From the NCBI RefSeq assembly GCF_022458895.1, contig NZ_JAINFL010000027.1:1-12411 (forward strand): DNA of 12,411 nucleotides, given 5' to 3'. A program made the position numbers and the translations under genes. The DNA is from Roseihalotalea indica (lineage in GTDB: Bacteria; Bacteroidota; Bacteroidia; Cytophagales; Cyclobacteriaceae). Shown piece after piece: positions 1-5,948 of this stretch. Within the stretch, counting starts at the first letter, position 1, and each line of letters begins with the position of its first letter. A model generated the notes under the pieces. The model searched no databases. It saw only the letters and a list, made by a program, of their open reading frames with translations, and had not been told where the DNA came from.

Positions 1-140
1 GAGATCATCGCTTAGAGGCCGCCTAAATGGTTCGTTTTCTGACAAAAGCCGGAAATCTTCCCACAAAGTGCCGGATTCAGCAAACGAGCCATTTTAACGC
101 CCTGTGCCGTTCAAGCCGGGGCAATCCGTACTTTCCCTCG
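1..140. repeat. Terminal direct repeat, copy 1 (circularisation overlap)
   Basis: Bases 1-140 are identical to 12272-12411, the last 140 bases of the window. An exact repeat placed exactly at both ends is the usual mark of a circular molecule assembled as a linear contig with a fixed overlap. The circle would be 12,271 bp. The gap between the last gene (stop at 12245) and parD (start at 391) is then a single intergenic region of about 416 bp. Confidence 0.93.
25..94. repeat. Long imperfect stem-loop in the non-coding region before parD
   Basis: AAATGGTTCGTTT (25-37) and AAACGAGCCATTT (82-94) are inverted repeats matching at 12 of 13 positions; the one exception would be a G-U wobble in RNA. 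Inside it CTGA (39-42) pairs with TCAG (77-80), and the loop carries GCCGG twice (48-52, 70-74). No protein reading explains it. It lies in the intergenic region across the contig ends. Possible roles are a single-strand origin, a recombination or resolution site, or a structured leader; nothing in the sequence decides between them. Confidence 0.55.
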
Positions 141-244
141 GAGCGGCGTAGTTCTACGGATGAGCAGGGCGAGAGGCCGCCGCAGCTTGGGCTATTCGCC
201 CAGGCGCGGCGATTAATCAAAATTCCCTGGCAGGGTTGCAGGAG

Positions 245-288
245 GTGTAAACCCCAAGCCCTAGCGGGTGCATTCGCAGGGTTGACAC
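245..288. repeat. Palindromic element A
   Basis: GTGTAAACCC (245-254) and GGGTTGACAC (279-288) form a stem with 9 of 10 pairs around a 24-base interior that holds a smaller CCC-TAGC-GGG hairpin. It shares AACCCCAAGCCC, GGTGCA and GGGTTGA, in the same order and orientation, with element B at 2414-2454. The string GCAGGGTTG also occurs at 230-238. The two elements bracket the parDE plus kinase block. The layout recalls a recombination site, but the ends do not fit the integron attC consensus (RYYYAAC / GTTRRRY). Confidence 0.6.
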
Positions 289-342
289 ATCCCGCCGCCC
301 CTGCTTTTGGCTCGGCATGGAATCAATGGGAGAAACCTACTG

Positions 343-373
343 TTTCACAATTGGCAAAGAATTGGTATTATTG
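343..373 (+). promoter_or_regulatory. Possible Bacteroidota-type promoter of parDE
   Basis: TTTC (343-346), 19 bases, then TATTATTG (366-373) is close to the TTTG / TAnnTTTG pattern of Bacteroidota housekeeping promoters. It would start transcription about 10 bases before the antitoxin ATG at 391. The same 19-base spacing is seen before the resolvase gene. An A/G-rich stretch (374-390) follows. The motif is short and could be chance. Confidence 0.35.
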
Positions 374-390
374 AGGAAAAGGAAAAGATT

Positions 391-642
391 ATGAATATCA
401 GCCCCAAATTTCAGGAATTTATAGAGCAGGGTGTCAAAGCCGGGTATTTTCATAGTGAGCAGGAAGCCCTAGACAAAGCATTGCGCCTATTGCAGGAAGA
501 AACCGCCGAGATTGAGGTAGAGAAAGCCAGAGTGCGGAGGATGATTGAGGAAGGCTTAAAAGGCCCGTTCAAAGAAGTAGATTTTGATGAGGTCAAACGT
601 CAGGCGCGGGCCGCTTGGAAAGCCAAGCAACAGGCGCAATAA
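391..642 (+). CDS. parD: ParD-like antitoxin of a type II toxin-antitoxin pair
   Basis: This 83-residue protein has the size and layout of ParD/CopG-type antitoxins. The N-terminal half (Ser4 to about residue 34, containing FIEQGVKAGYFHSEQEALDKAL) matches the ribbon-helix-helix pattern in which the G-x-F/Y-x-S-x-x-E turn links the strand and helices that bind DNA as a dimer. The charged C-terminal half would wrap and inhibit the toxin. The ATG at 391 is preferred to the in-frame ATG at 307: it follows an A/G-rich stretch, begins where family similarity begins, and the 28 residues before it look non-coding. Its stop TAA overlaps the toxin start (TAATG at 640-644), so the two are probably translationally coupled. 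Such antitoxins normally repress their own promoter together with the toxin. Confidence 0.82.
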   Translation: MNISPKFQEFIEQGVKAGYFHSEQEALDKALRLLQEETAEIEVEKARVRRMIEEGLKGPFKEVDFDEVKRQARAAWKAKQQAQ

Positions 643-941
643 TGGCAATCTTCTTTCTTAGCCATCAGGCCGAAGCCGATTTATACGATATCTGGGAGTT
701 TCGGGCTGATCGGCGAGGGCCGGACAATGCCGACAGCCTGATAGACACCCTCAAAGCGACCTGCCAAACGCTGGCCGATATGCCCGGCATGGGAACCCCC
801 CGCGACTATACGCCGCCCCATGTGCTGGCGTTTCCCAAAGATGATTTCATGATATTCTACCGGCAGGCCGGGCCGGATATTGAGATAGCCCGCATTGTGG
901 ACGGTCGCCGCCATATGCCCCGGATATTTGGCAGCGAATAG
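642..941 (+). CDS. parE: ParE/RelE-superfamily toxin
   Basis: This 99-residue protein fits the ParE family. The N-terminus has the FFLSHQAEADLYDIWEF pattern (a strand, then a helix starting A-x-x-D-L-x-x-I). PGMG near residue 53 and FMIFYR near residue 74 match the family core, and it ends with the IARIVDGRRHMPRIF strand typical of the superfamily. ParE toxins generally block DNA gyrase, whereas RelE relatives cut mRNA on the ribosome; sequence alone does not say which applies here. The start at 642 overlaps the antitoxin stop; an in-frame ATG at 615 lies within the antitoxin gene and would break this arrangement. On a plasmid the pair would kill or arrest daughter cells that lose the molecule. 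Confidence 0.83.
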   Translation: MAIFFLSHQAEADLYDIWEFRADRRGPDNADSLIDTLKATCQTLADMPGMGTPRDYTPPHVLAFPKDDFMIFYRQAGPDIEIARIVDGRRHMPRIFGSE

Positions 942-943
942 CC

Positions 944-1205
944 CTATCCTAGCAAATCGCCGATTCTCTGGGTAAGTCCTTCCCGTTCCTGAAAGAGCCG
1001 TTTTATTTCGTTCAATTCGGCTTGCTGCTTGCGGGTTTGGTGCCTCAATTCCTGCAGTTCCTTTTGTCTGAGAGATATTCCAAGTGCTCGGAATCTTCCA
1101 TCAGGGTATCGCTCAGCTTGAGCCAGTGGCTTGGCTGGTGTTCGCCGTAGAATAAAGCTATCTGAAATGTTGCCATTTTCAAGCTGTTGAGATTGTTTTT
1201 TTTTT
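944..1205 (-). pseudogene. Out-of-frame coding tail beyond the A10 run (possible C-terminal extension of the PAS kinase)
   Basis: Reading the minus strand one base out of phase with the kinase, a frame stays open for 83 codons from CAA at 1195 to a TAG at 946-944. It has no ATG, so it is not a separate gene with a normal start. The product is coherent: a basic linker with YPDGRFRALG, then a clear heptad-rich stretch (LRQKELQELRHQTRKQQ, continuing AELNEIKRLFQ). It joins the kinase frame exactly at the A10 run (1205-1196). With nine A's the kinase would read through to a 444-residue protein. The tail's stop lies 2 bp from the stop of convergent parE, a compact ending that suggests this was once, or still is, the true 3' end. 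It may be a broken end, a remnant of another gene, a slippage product or a homopolymer sequencing error. Confidence 0.7.
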
Positions 1206-2279
1206 ATACTTTACCAAGTCCAGCCGGAACGTGGTGCCTTTATCCAACTGGCTTTCCACCTCAATTTTGCCGCCGTTATGTTCGACCATCTGTTTGACCA
1301 GATAGAGGCCGAGCCCGGTGCCGTCTGCCTGACTGGTGAAGCGTTCAAAGGATTGAAACATCTTACTGCCGTATTTTTCCAGATCGATACCGATGCCATT
1401 ATCAGAAACCGTTAAAATCATGCCCTTTTCCTGCGCTTGCGTCTTTATTTCAATGATGCAATCTCTCTCGGGCGCACTGTATTTAATGGCATTGCTCAGA
1501 AGGTTCTTCAAGATGCTGAATAAATAGGGTTCTATATAGGAAAAATGTTCCGCTTGTGAAAAATCGGTGTGAATGGTGACGTCTCGGGAAGCCATCAAAA
1601 ACGATAAGGAATCCTGTACCCGGTGTAGAATCTCGTCCAGTTTCAATTCTTTGGCGGCGGGTCTTTTTTCATCCTGCCAGCGCAACAGCATTTGCAGGGA
1701 ATCCAGTGTTTCCGCCATCTTGAGTACGCTTTTTTCCAGTTGGGCGAAGATGGTGTTTCTCATGTCCTGATCGGCATGCCGGTGGTGCAGTTCTATCAGT
1801 GACTGCATGCTGGCAACCGGCGAGCGCAGATCATGGGCGGCAATGCGTACAAAACTGTCCAATGTCTGGTTCATCCGGGTAAGCTCATGTTCCCGGTCTA
1901 ACAGGACCCTTTCCGTGTTTTTCTGTTCGTGAATATCGGTGCAGGTGCCAAACCAGTACAGAATGTTGCCGCCGCTATCGCGGGCAGGTAAGGCTTTGCC
2001 CAAAAACCAGCGATATTTGCCGTTTTTGTTACGAAAGCGATACTCAACCTGATAGGAGGCCCCGGTTTTAAGGGAATGGTGCCAGACCCGTAAGGTCTGC
2101 TCGTAATCATCGGGATGAAGCACTAATGACCATCCGTCAGCCTTTGACTGGTCAAAATCAAGGCCGGTATAGTCATACCAATGATGATTAAAATAATCAT
2201 GGTCACCATTGGGAAGGGTACGCCATACCATATGCGGTAGCGTTTCTGCCAGTAAGACAAAATTTTCGTCGGTTTCCAT
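1179..2279 (-). CDS. PAS-domain sensor histidine kinase (cytoplasmic)
   Basis: This 366-residue protein has a PAS fold of the PAS_3 kind at about 5-118 (WRTLPNGDHDYFN, HPDD at 55-58, YRFRNKNGKYRWFLG, CTDI), then a HisKA dimerisation helix with H-box HDLRSP (His149), then a HATPase_c domain with N-box NLLSNAIKYS (Asn263), G1 box DNGIGI (293-298) and G2 box GTGLGLYL (320-327). All residues needed for ATP binding and autophosphorylation are present. No membrane segment or signal peptide is seen, so it should sense a cytoplasmic signal; the PAS ligand is unknown. No adjacent gene encodes a DNA-binding response regulator. The divergent kinase at 2594 carries a receiver domain and is the only visible partner. 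The frame stops 15 bases after an A10 run, and an 83-codon coiled-coil tail continues in the shifted frame. The start at 2279 matches the usual PAS kinase N-terminus; no Shine-Dalgarno sequence is seen. Confidence 0.88.
   Translation of the reverse strand: METDENFVLLAETLPHMVWRTLPNGDHDYFNHHWYDYTGLDFDQSKADGWSLVLHPDDYEQTLRVWHHSLKTGASYQVEYRFRNKNGKYRWFLGKALPARDSGGNILYWFGTCTDIHEQKNTERVLLDREHELTRMNQTLDSFVRIAAHDLRSPVASMQSLIELHHRHADQDMRNTIFAQLEKSVLKMAETLDSLQMLLRWQDEKRPAAKELKLDEILHRVQDSLSFLMASRDVTIHTDFSQAEHFSYIEPYLFSILKNLLSNAIKYSAPERDCIIEIKTQAQEKGMILTVSDNGIGIDLEKYGSKMFQSFERFTSQADGTGLGLYLVKQMVEHNGGKIEVESQLDKGTTFRLDLVKYKKKTISTA
1196..1205 (-). repeat. Homopolymer A10 (T10 on the plus strand), candidate slippage site
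   Basis: Ten consecutive A's on the coding strand cover the last Lys codons of the kinase frame (AAA AAA AAA A). Runs of this length are known to provoke RNA polymerase slippage and replication-slippage mutation. Losing one A joins the kinase to the downstream open frame. It is also a place where sequencing can miscount by one. Confidence 0.85.
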
Positions 2280-2339
2280 GAGCTATCTTCTTAAGAAATG
2301 GCGATTTCCTGTTACAGGAATGAAATAATGGCGCTTTGT

Positions 2340-2347
2340 CAAAGATA
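2340..2347 (-). promoter_or_regulatory. Possible -7 element for the PAS kinase gene
   Basis: On the minus strand TATCTTTG fits the Bacteroidota TAnnTTTG element exactly and would give a leader of roughly 55 bases before the ATG at 2279. No good TTTG partner at the expected distance was found, and a six-position motif should occur several times by chance in 12 kb. TTGACA overlaps its downstream end without a matching -10 element. Confidence 0.25.
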
Positions 2348-2413
2348 AACGAAATTTTCTAATTGGGGAGAAATGGGATTTTCCTGCTAAGAGTCGATAG
2401 CCGTGGCGTGCTG

Positions 2414-2454
2414 CCGATCAACCCCAAGCCCGGTGCTGGTGCAGGGTTGATCGG
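2414..2454. repeat. Palindromic element B, related to element A
   Basis: CCGATCAACCC (2414-2424) and GGGTTGATCGG (2444-2454) are perfect 11-base inverted repeats around a 19-base interior. The interior and inner arms share AACCCCAAGCCC, GGTGCA and GGGTTGA with element A, in the same order. It sits in the 314-bp gap between the two divergent kinase genes. It has no T-run, so it is not a simple terminator. Together with element A it encloses parDE and the PAS kinase. Confidence 0.65.
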
Positions 2455-2558
2455 GTGACCTAGGAATTGAATTAGGACAGAATAGCCCTTGGTGTGTTTT
2501 AGAATACCTAGCGGATAGTACCTAGGGTAAAAGTAGTAAATATCTCTTATTCTTGCTT

Positions 2559-2585
2559 AATTGGCATACTTACTATAAGCCAATT
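2559..2585. promoter_or_regulatory. Operator-like inverted repeat before the REC kinase gene
   Basis: AATTGGC (2559-2565) and GCCAATT (2579-2585) are perfect 7-base arms separated by 13 A/T-rich bases and end 8 bases before the ATG at 2594. A weak TTGCTT (2553-2558) / TATAAG (2574-2579) pair with a short 15-base spacer overlaps it. It could be an operator or a 5' hairpin that limits translation; there is no Shine-Dalgarno sequence. Confidence 0.4.
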
Positions 2586-2593
2586 TTACCTTA

Positions 2594-4060
2594 ATGGAAT
2601 CCGTGATTAAGATTCTCATGCTGGAAGATATCTGGGAAGATGCTTACCTGACCGAACAAATGCTAAAAAAAGAAGGTCTTTCTTTGGAATGTTTTGTCGT
2701 GGATAGCCAAGAAGGCTTTGTCGCAGGCATTCAACAATTTGCCCCGGATATTATCCTGTCCGACCATTCCCTGCCCCAGTTTGATTCAATAGGTGCGCTA
2801 AAGATCAGTCAGCAGCTTTGCCCGAATGTGCCTTTTATTCTGGTCACCGGTACGGTTTCCGAAGAATTTGCCGTCACCATGCTCAAACGGGGAGCCAGTG
2901 ATTATATTCTTAAAAGCAACCAGACCCGGCTGGTACCAGCGATCCGGCAGGCATTGAAGCAACGAGAACTTCAGCAGCAAAAGCAGGAGGCGGAAGAAGC
3001 CTTGCGCAGACAAAATAGTGAATTACTTAAGGTTAATGCAGAGTTAGATCAGTTTGTCTATAGCGCCTCTCACGATTTACGTTCACCTCTTACGGCATTG
3101 ATGGGATTGCTGGCACTCGCCCGAAAGCATGAGGAGGAGTTGCCCCGCCTGCAAGAATATCTTGATAAAATGCAGATCAGTATGGACAAGCTAGATATGA
3201 TTCTACGCGAAATACTAGAATATTCTTATAACGCCCGGCAGGAGATTCGGTTAGAGACCATCAATATCAAGGCACTCATTGAAAAGTGTTTTCGTAGCCT
3301 AGAGCATGTCCCCGGCTACGCGAATGTAGAGCGAAAAGTAACCGTTCAACAAAAGGTTAAACTTGTTTCCGACCGGTATCGGCTGACCATTATTCTAAAC
3401 AGCCTGATTAAAAATGCTCTTCAGTTTCATAATTCGGGCAAGCATCCCCCGTTCCTGCATATTGACGTTAGTATATCCGATTCGGTATTGCTGACTTTCG
3501 AAGACAACGGCATTGGAATAAAACCGCAGGTATTACCTAATATTTACAATATGTTTTACCGGGGTTCAGCCCGCAGCCAAGGAGCCGGGTTAGGCTTATA
3601 CGTCACTAAGGAAATTGTCACCCGATTAGGTGGGGATATCAACGTTACTTCCGTGCAAGGTCAGGGAACCCTAGTTACGGTCCTTCTTCCCCTACATCCG
3701 TCCCCGGATGAATTAGTCGGGGAATTATTCCCCCTCCCTATTCTCGGTAAGCTGATGACACAATTCGATAAGGCAGGCTATCTTATGGGACAGGAGGTCG
3801 TATGTAAAATCTTTAAGCCTAATAGCATAGAGGCTTGGTATTGTATTAATATAGACCCTACCGACATGGAATCCATCTGGTGTATCGCCGTAAAAGAGGA
3901 AGCCGGTCACCGTCAGGTTCGGGTCTGTAGTGTCCTGCGTAGCGAGCTGGAAGGTTTTACGCTACCCTTTCTGGGATTGTCTCTGGAGCGTGATCGTCGT
4001 TTTAAACCCATCAACGCCCAGAAAGCATATGAAAAACTGTTATCAGGAGAAGAAGTATAA
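2594..4060 (+). CDS. REC-HisKA-HATPase signalling kinase with a C-terminal DUF2958-like domain
   Basis: This 488-residue cytoplasmic protein starts with a receiver domain (about 4-123: acidic Glu11/Asp12, phosphoacceptor Asp57 in LSDHSLP, Thr85, Lys107). A helical linker (120-152) leads to HisKA with His160 (SASHDLRSP) and HATPase_c with Asn274 (SLIKNALQF), DNGIGI (304-309) and GAGLGLYV (330-337). The kinase part ends near residue 367. The remaining 120 residues resemble DUF2958, a short domain otherwise usually seen as a stand-alone plasmid or integrative-element protein: VVCKIFKPNSIEAWY (402-416) and RSELEGF...LGLSLERDRRFKP (449-472) are its hallmarks. I recognise the match by pattern, not by search. 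The receiver could take phosphate from the divergent PAS kinase, and the tail may tie output to plasmid biology; both are inference. No membrane segments. The ATG at 2594 is the only reasonable start. Confidence 0.85.
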   Translation: MESVIKILMLEDIWEDAYLTEQMLKKEGLSLECFVVDSQEGFVAGIQQFAPDIILSDHSLPQFDSIGALKISQQLCPNVPFILVTGTVSEEFAVTMLKRGASDYILKSNQTRLVPAIRQALKQRELQQQKQEAEEALRRQNSELLKVNAELDQFVYSASHDLRSPLTALMGLLALARKHEEELPRLQEYLDKMQISMDKLDMILREILEYSYNARQEIRLETINIKALIEKCFRSLEHVPGYANVERKVTVQQKVKLVSDRYRLTIILNSLIKNALQFHNSGKHPPFLHIDVSISDSVLLTFEDNGIGIKPQVLPNIYNMFYRGSARSQGAGLGLYVTKEIVTRLGGDINVTSVQGQGTLVTVLLPLHPSPDELVGELFPLPILGKLMTQFDKAGYLMGQEVVCKIFKPNSIEAWYCINIDPTDMESIWCIAVKEEAGHRQVRVCSVLRSELEGFTLPFLGLSLERDRRFKPINAQKAYEKLLSGEEV

Positions 4061-4070
4061 AACCTTATCA

Positions 4071-4098
4071 CACCTTGTAAACGACCGTTTGCAAGTTG
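4071..4098. promoter_or_regulatory. Putative resolvase crossover site
   Basis: CTTGTAAACG (4074-4083), the dinucleotide AC (4084-4085) and CGTTTGCAAG (4086-4095) form an inverted repeat with 9 of 10 pairs. Outer bases extend it to 13-base half-sites around a 2-base centre, 28 bp in all with 11 of 13 pairs. That size and 2-base centre are those expected of a serine recombinase core site, and it lies just upstream of the resolvase gene. It overlaps the gene's likely promoter, so binding should also repress it. No further subsites were identified. Confidence 0.6.
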
Positions 4099-4118
4099 AG
4101 ATAATTCCGCTATCTTCG
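4088..4118 (+). promoter_or_regulatory. Bacteroidota-type promoter of the resolvase-repA pair
   Basis: TTTG (4088-4091), 19 bases, then TATCTTCG (4111-4118) fits the TTTG / TAnnTTTG pattern with one mismatch. Transcription would begin at or within a few bases of the ATG at 4124, giving a leaderless or nearly leaderless mRNA, in line with the lack of a ribosome binding site. The TTTG lies inside the right half of the putative crossover site. Confidence 0.45.
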
Positions 4119-4123
4119 CCGGT

Positions 4124-4780
4124 ATGGACTACATCGCGTATTACCGTGTTTCAACCACCCGCCAAGGGCAAAGCGGCTTAGGGCTTGAGGCTCAGCGATA
4201 TAGCGTTCATTCATTCCTGAATGGAAACGACCAGCTAAAGGCCGAATACACCGAGGCCGAAACCGGAAAGCGAGACGACCGGCCTCAGCTTACCGCGGCG
4301 ATCGCCGAGGCGCAGCGTACCGGGGCAACCCTGCTTATTGCCAAGCTGGACAGGTTGAGCCGTAACGCTTCCTTCATTCTCACCCTGAAAGATAGCCGGG
4401 TCAAATTCGTGGCTGCCGATATGCCGGACGCAAACACTATGACCATAGGTATTATGGCCGTTATGGCCCAATCCGAGCGGGAAGCCATCAGCGAACGCAC
4501 TAAAGTAGCATTGCAGGCCGCGAAACGCCGGGGGGTGAAATTAGGCAGCCCCCAGAACTTTACCCCAGAGGTGCAAGAGAAGGGCCGCCGCATCTTCCGC
4601 GAGAAAGCCCGTAGGAAGCCCCAGAACGTTCAGGCCGGGGCAATGGCTGTACATCTACGCAAATCCGGAGAAGGCTACTCAGCGATTGCCAGAGAGCTAA
4701 ATAAGCATGATTTTAAGACGAGTAAAGGTTATGCTTTCCGGCCCGAAACCGTAAAACGATTGATAAAACGCTATGGATAA
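4124..4780 (+). CDS. Serine recombinase (resolvase family)
   Basis: This 218-residue protein has a resolvase catalytic domain at about 1-140: YYRVST with Arg8 and nucleophile Ser10, GQSGLGLEAQ, LIAKLDRLSRN (Asp76, Arg77, Arg80) and the helix E motif with SEREAISERTK (117-127). A basic C-terminal region (150-218) ends in a helix-turn-helix-like segment (YSAIARELN...RPETVKRLIKRYG) that should bind the site. It is slightly longer than Tn3-type resolvases but far from large serine integrases. On a small plasmid its likely job is resolving multimers or co-integrates so that copies segregate; DNA inversion is the alternative. A palindromic core site precedes the gene. Its last codons overlap the repA start by 8 bp (ATGGATAA), so resolvase and initiator are probably one coupled unit. 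Similar proteins are common in Cytophagales. Confidence 0.85.
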   Translation: MDYIAYYRVSTTRQGQSGLGLEAQRYSVHSFLNGNDQLKAEYTEAETGKRDDRPQLTAAIAEAQRTGATLLIAKLDRLSRNASFILTLKDSRVKFVAADMPDANTMTIGIMAVMAQSEREAISERTKVALQAAKRRGVKLGSPQNFTPEVQEKGRRIFREKARRKPQNVQAGAMAVHLRKSGEGYSAIARELNKHDFKTSKGYAFRPETVKRLIKRYG

Positions 4781-5705
4781 CCTCACCAAGCAGGAAATAC
4801 GCCAGTTGAAGGGGTGGCAGGAAATGGCAACCCCGCCACAGGGTGACGATTTCGGGTTTACGCATAAGACTCTTAGTCAAAATCCATTGCCTTATAAAAA
4901 TCCGGGTGACGATCTAAAAGATTACATCCGCAAAAATGGAAATACTGCTTTGAGCATTGAAGCCGGAAAGGTCTACGACGGTCGCATTAACGATTTTGTG
5001 ACTCCCGGCATTCCCTACGGTGGAGGGGCGAGGCTTGCCCTGTTTTACATCATGACAGAGGCGATCCGCCGAAATACCCCGCATATTGAACTCGGCAATA
5101 GCTTTACCGCTTGGGCTAATGAACTCTACGGAGTCGGTCAGAAGCACGGCAGGAAACACCACCTAGACAGCCGCCAATTGAAACGACTGCAAGATCAAAT
5201 GGCACGGATTGCCTCATGTTCATTTACGTTTGGCTACAGCCGTGAGGGGCGATCCTTCACCGATACCGGCAAGCTGGTAAAATCGATTGAATTATGGACA
5301 CCCAAAGACCAGAGCCAGCGCGTTTTGTGGCCGTCCTACATTGTGTTAGGGGAAGAATTTTATAAGAGCCTACAACATGCCAAAATTCTCGTAGACCTGC
5401 GGGCTATCATGCACCTAGCGGGCAAACCTATGGCAATGGACATTTACACATGGATGGCACAGCGGCTTTACCGTATCGCGTCTAATGATTCCCAGTTTAT
5501 CGCCTGGACAAATCTCAAAGAGCAGTTTTGCCAAGCCCCAGAGCAGCAGATGAACCATTTCAAAAAATACTTTCGGGCGAACCTGCAAAAAGCCATTGCC
5601 GAGTATCCCGAGGCCCGGCAGGCCGTAAAGATCGACGGCAAAGGGCTGACACTGACAAGAGCCTTGCCCCCTATCCCACCGAACGGCCAGACTTTTCTAC
5701 TCTGA
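4773..5705 (+). CDS. repA: Plasmid replication initiator, RepA_C family
   Basis: This 310-residue protein matches the plasmid-encoded RepA family (PF04796). The diagnostic block is PGIPYGGGARLALFYIMTEA (78-97), followed by IELGNSFTAWANELYG and a basic stretch leading to RLQDQMARIASCSF (138-151). The second half (LVDLRAIMHLAGKPMAMDIYTWMAQRLYRI and later) looks like the winged-helix DNA-binding part of initiators. It would bind the four iterons that begin 10 bp after its stop and open the origin. The start at 4773 overlaps the resolvase stop; a downstream in-frame ATG at 4824 (Met18) also exists, but the overlap favours coupling from the first. No Shine-Dalgarno sequence is seen. The RepA_C family is best known in Proteobacteria, so its presence beside Bacteroidota-like kinases hints at a mosaic plasmid. 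Confidence 0.85.
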   Translation: MDNLTKQEIRQLKGWQEMATPPQGDDFGFTHKTLSQNPLPYKNPGDDLKDYIRKNGNTALSIEAGKVYDGRINDFVTPGIPYGGGARLALFYIMTEAIRRNTPHIELGNSFTAWANELYGVGQKHGRKHHLDSRQLKRLQDQMARIASCSFTFGYSREGRSFTDTGKLVKSIELWTPKDQSQRVLWPSYIVLGEEFYKSLQHAKILVDLRAIMHLAGKPMAMDIYTWMAQRLYRIASNDSQFIAWTNLKEQFCQAPEQQMNHFKKYFRANLQKAIAEYPEARQAVKIDGKGLTLTRALPPIPPNGQTFLL

Positions 5706-5715
5706 TTTCCGGGTT

Positions 5716-5853
5716 ACGTGCTTTCGCACCCACTTACCAAATGCACGTGGATAAAGGCGTTCATAACCCCCAATTTTGAAAAGTTATTCACGTGCTTTCG
5801 CACCCACTTTTTACGTGCTTTCGCACCCACTAGCTACGTGCTTTCGCACCCAC
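5716..5853 (+). repeat. Four iterons of the replication origin
   Basis: The 19-base unit ACGTGCTTTCGCACCCACT occurs at 5716-5734, 5790-5808 and 5813-5831, and its first 18 bases at 5836-5853. The last three are spaced exactly 23 bp apart, about two helical turns; the first stands 74 bp upstream. Each contains the small palindrome GTGC-TTTC-GCAC. Directly repeated units right behind an initiator gene are the classic sign of iteron-controlled replication and copy control. Confidence 0.9.
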
Positions 5854-5948
5854 AAACCTATAATCTAACCTCTAATTATCCTGTAACTGTCGATTGGAAA
5901 ATGTGAATAAGGAGTTCGCTGCGCTCACAATCTGTTAATTTAAGCGGC

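Larger units (their letters stand above)
2280..2593. other. Divergent intergenic region between the two kinase genes
   Basis: No gene is seen in these 314 bases. Contents: a possible promoter element for the minus-strand kinase (2340-2347), palindromic element B (2414-2454), the word TACCTAG twice 14 bases apart (2505-2511, 2519-2525) with the related ACCTAGG at 2458-2464, and an operator-like inverted repeat at 2559-2585. Both kinases must be transcribed from here, so shared regulation is possible. Confidence 0.7.

Noticed and set aside
27..374. Open frame of 115 codons at the start of the window
   Set aside because: The product has no recognisable fold, an odd composition rich in R, S, P and C, and its DNA is full of inverted repeats (25-94, element A) that explain the sequence better. 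It also runs up to the parDE promoter.
307..390. Longer start for the antitoxin (ATG at 307)
   Set aside because: The extra 28 residues match nothing in ParD antitoxins and would cover the likely promoter at 343-373. The start at 391 follows an A/G-rich stretch.
245..2454. Elements A and B as integron attC sites
   Set aside because: The outer boxes do not fit RYYYAAC / GTTRRRY and no tyrosine integron integrase is encoded. The family resemblance between A and B is kept as an open finding.
5716..5853. Iterons read as a CRISPR array
   Set aside because: Units are 19 bases with spacers of only 4 bases in three of them, no cas gene is present, and they lie just behind a replication initiator gene.
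5718..5906. Open frame across the iterons
   Set aside because: Its codons simply translate the repeats; direct repeats at 23-bp spacing are explained by replication control and are not a multiple of three.
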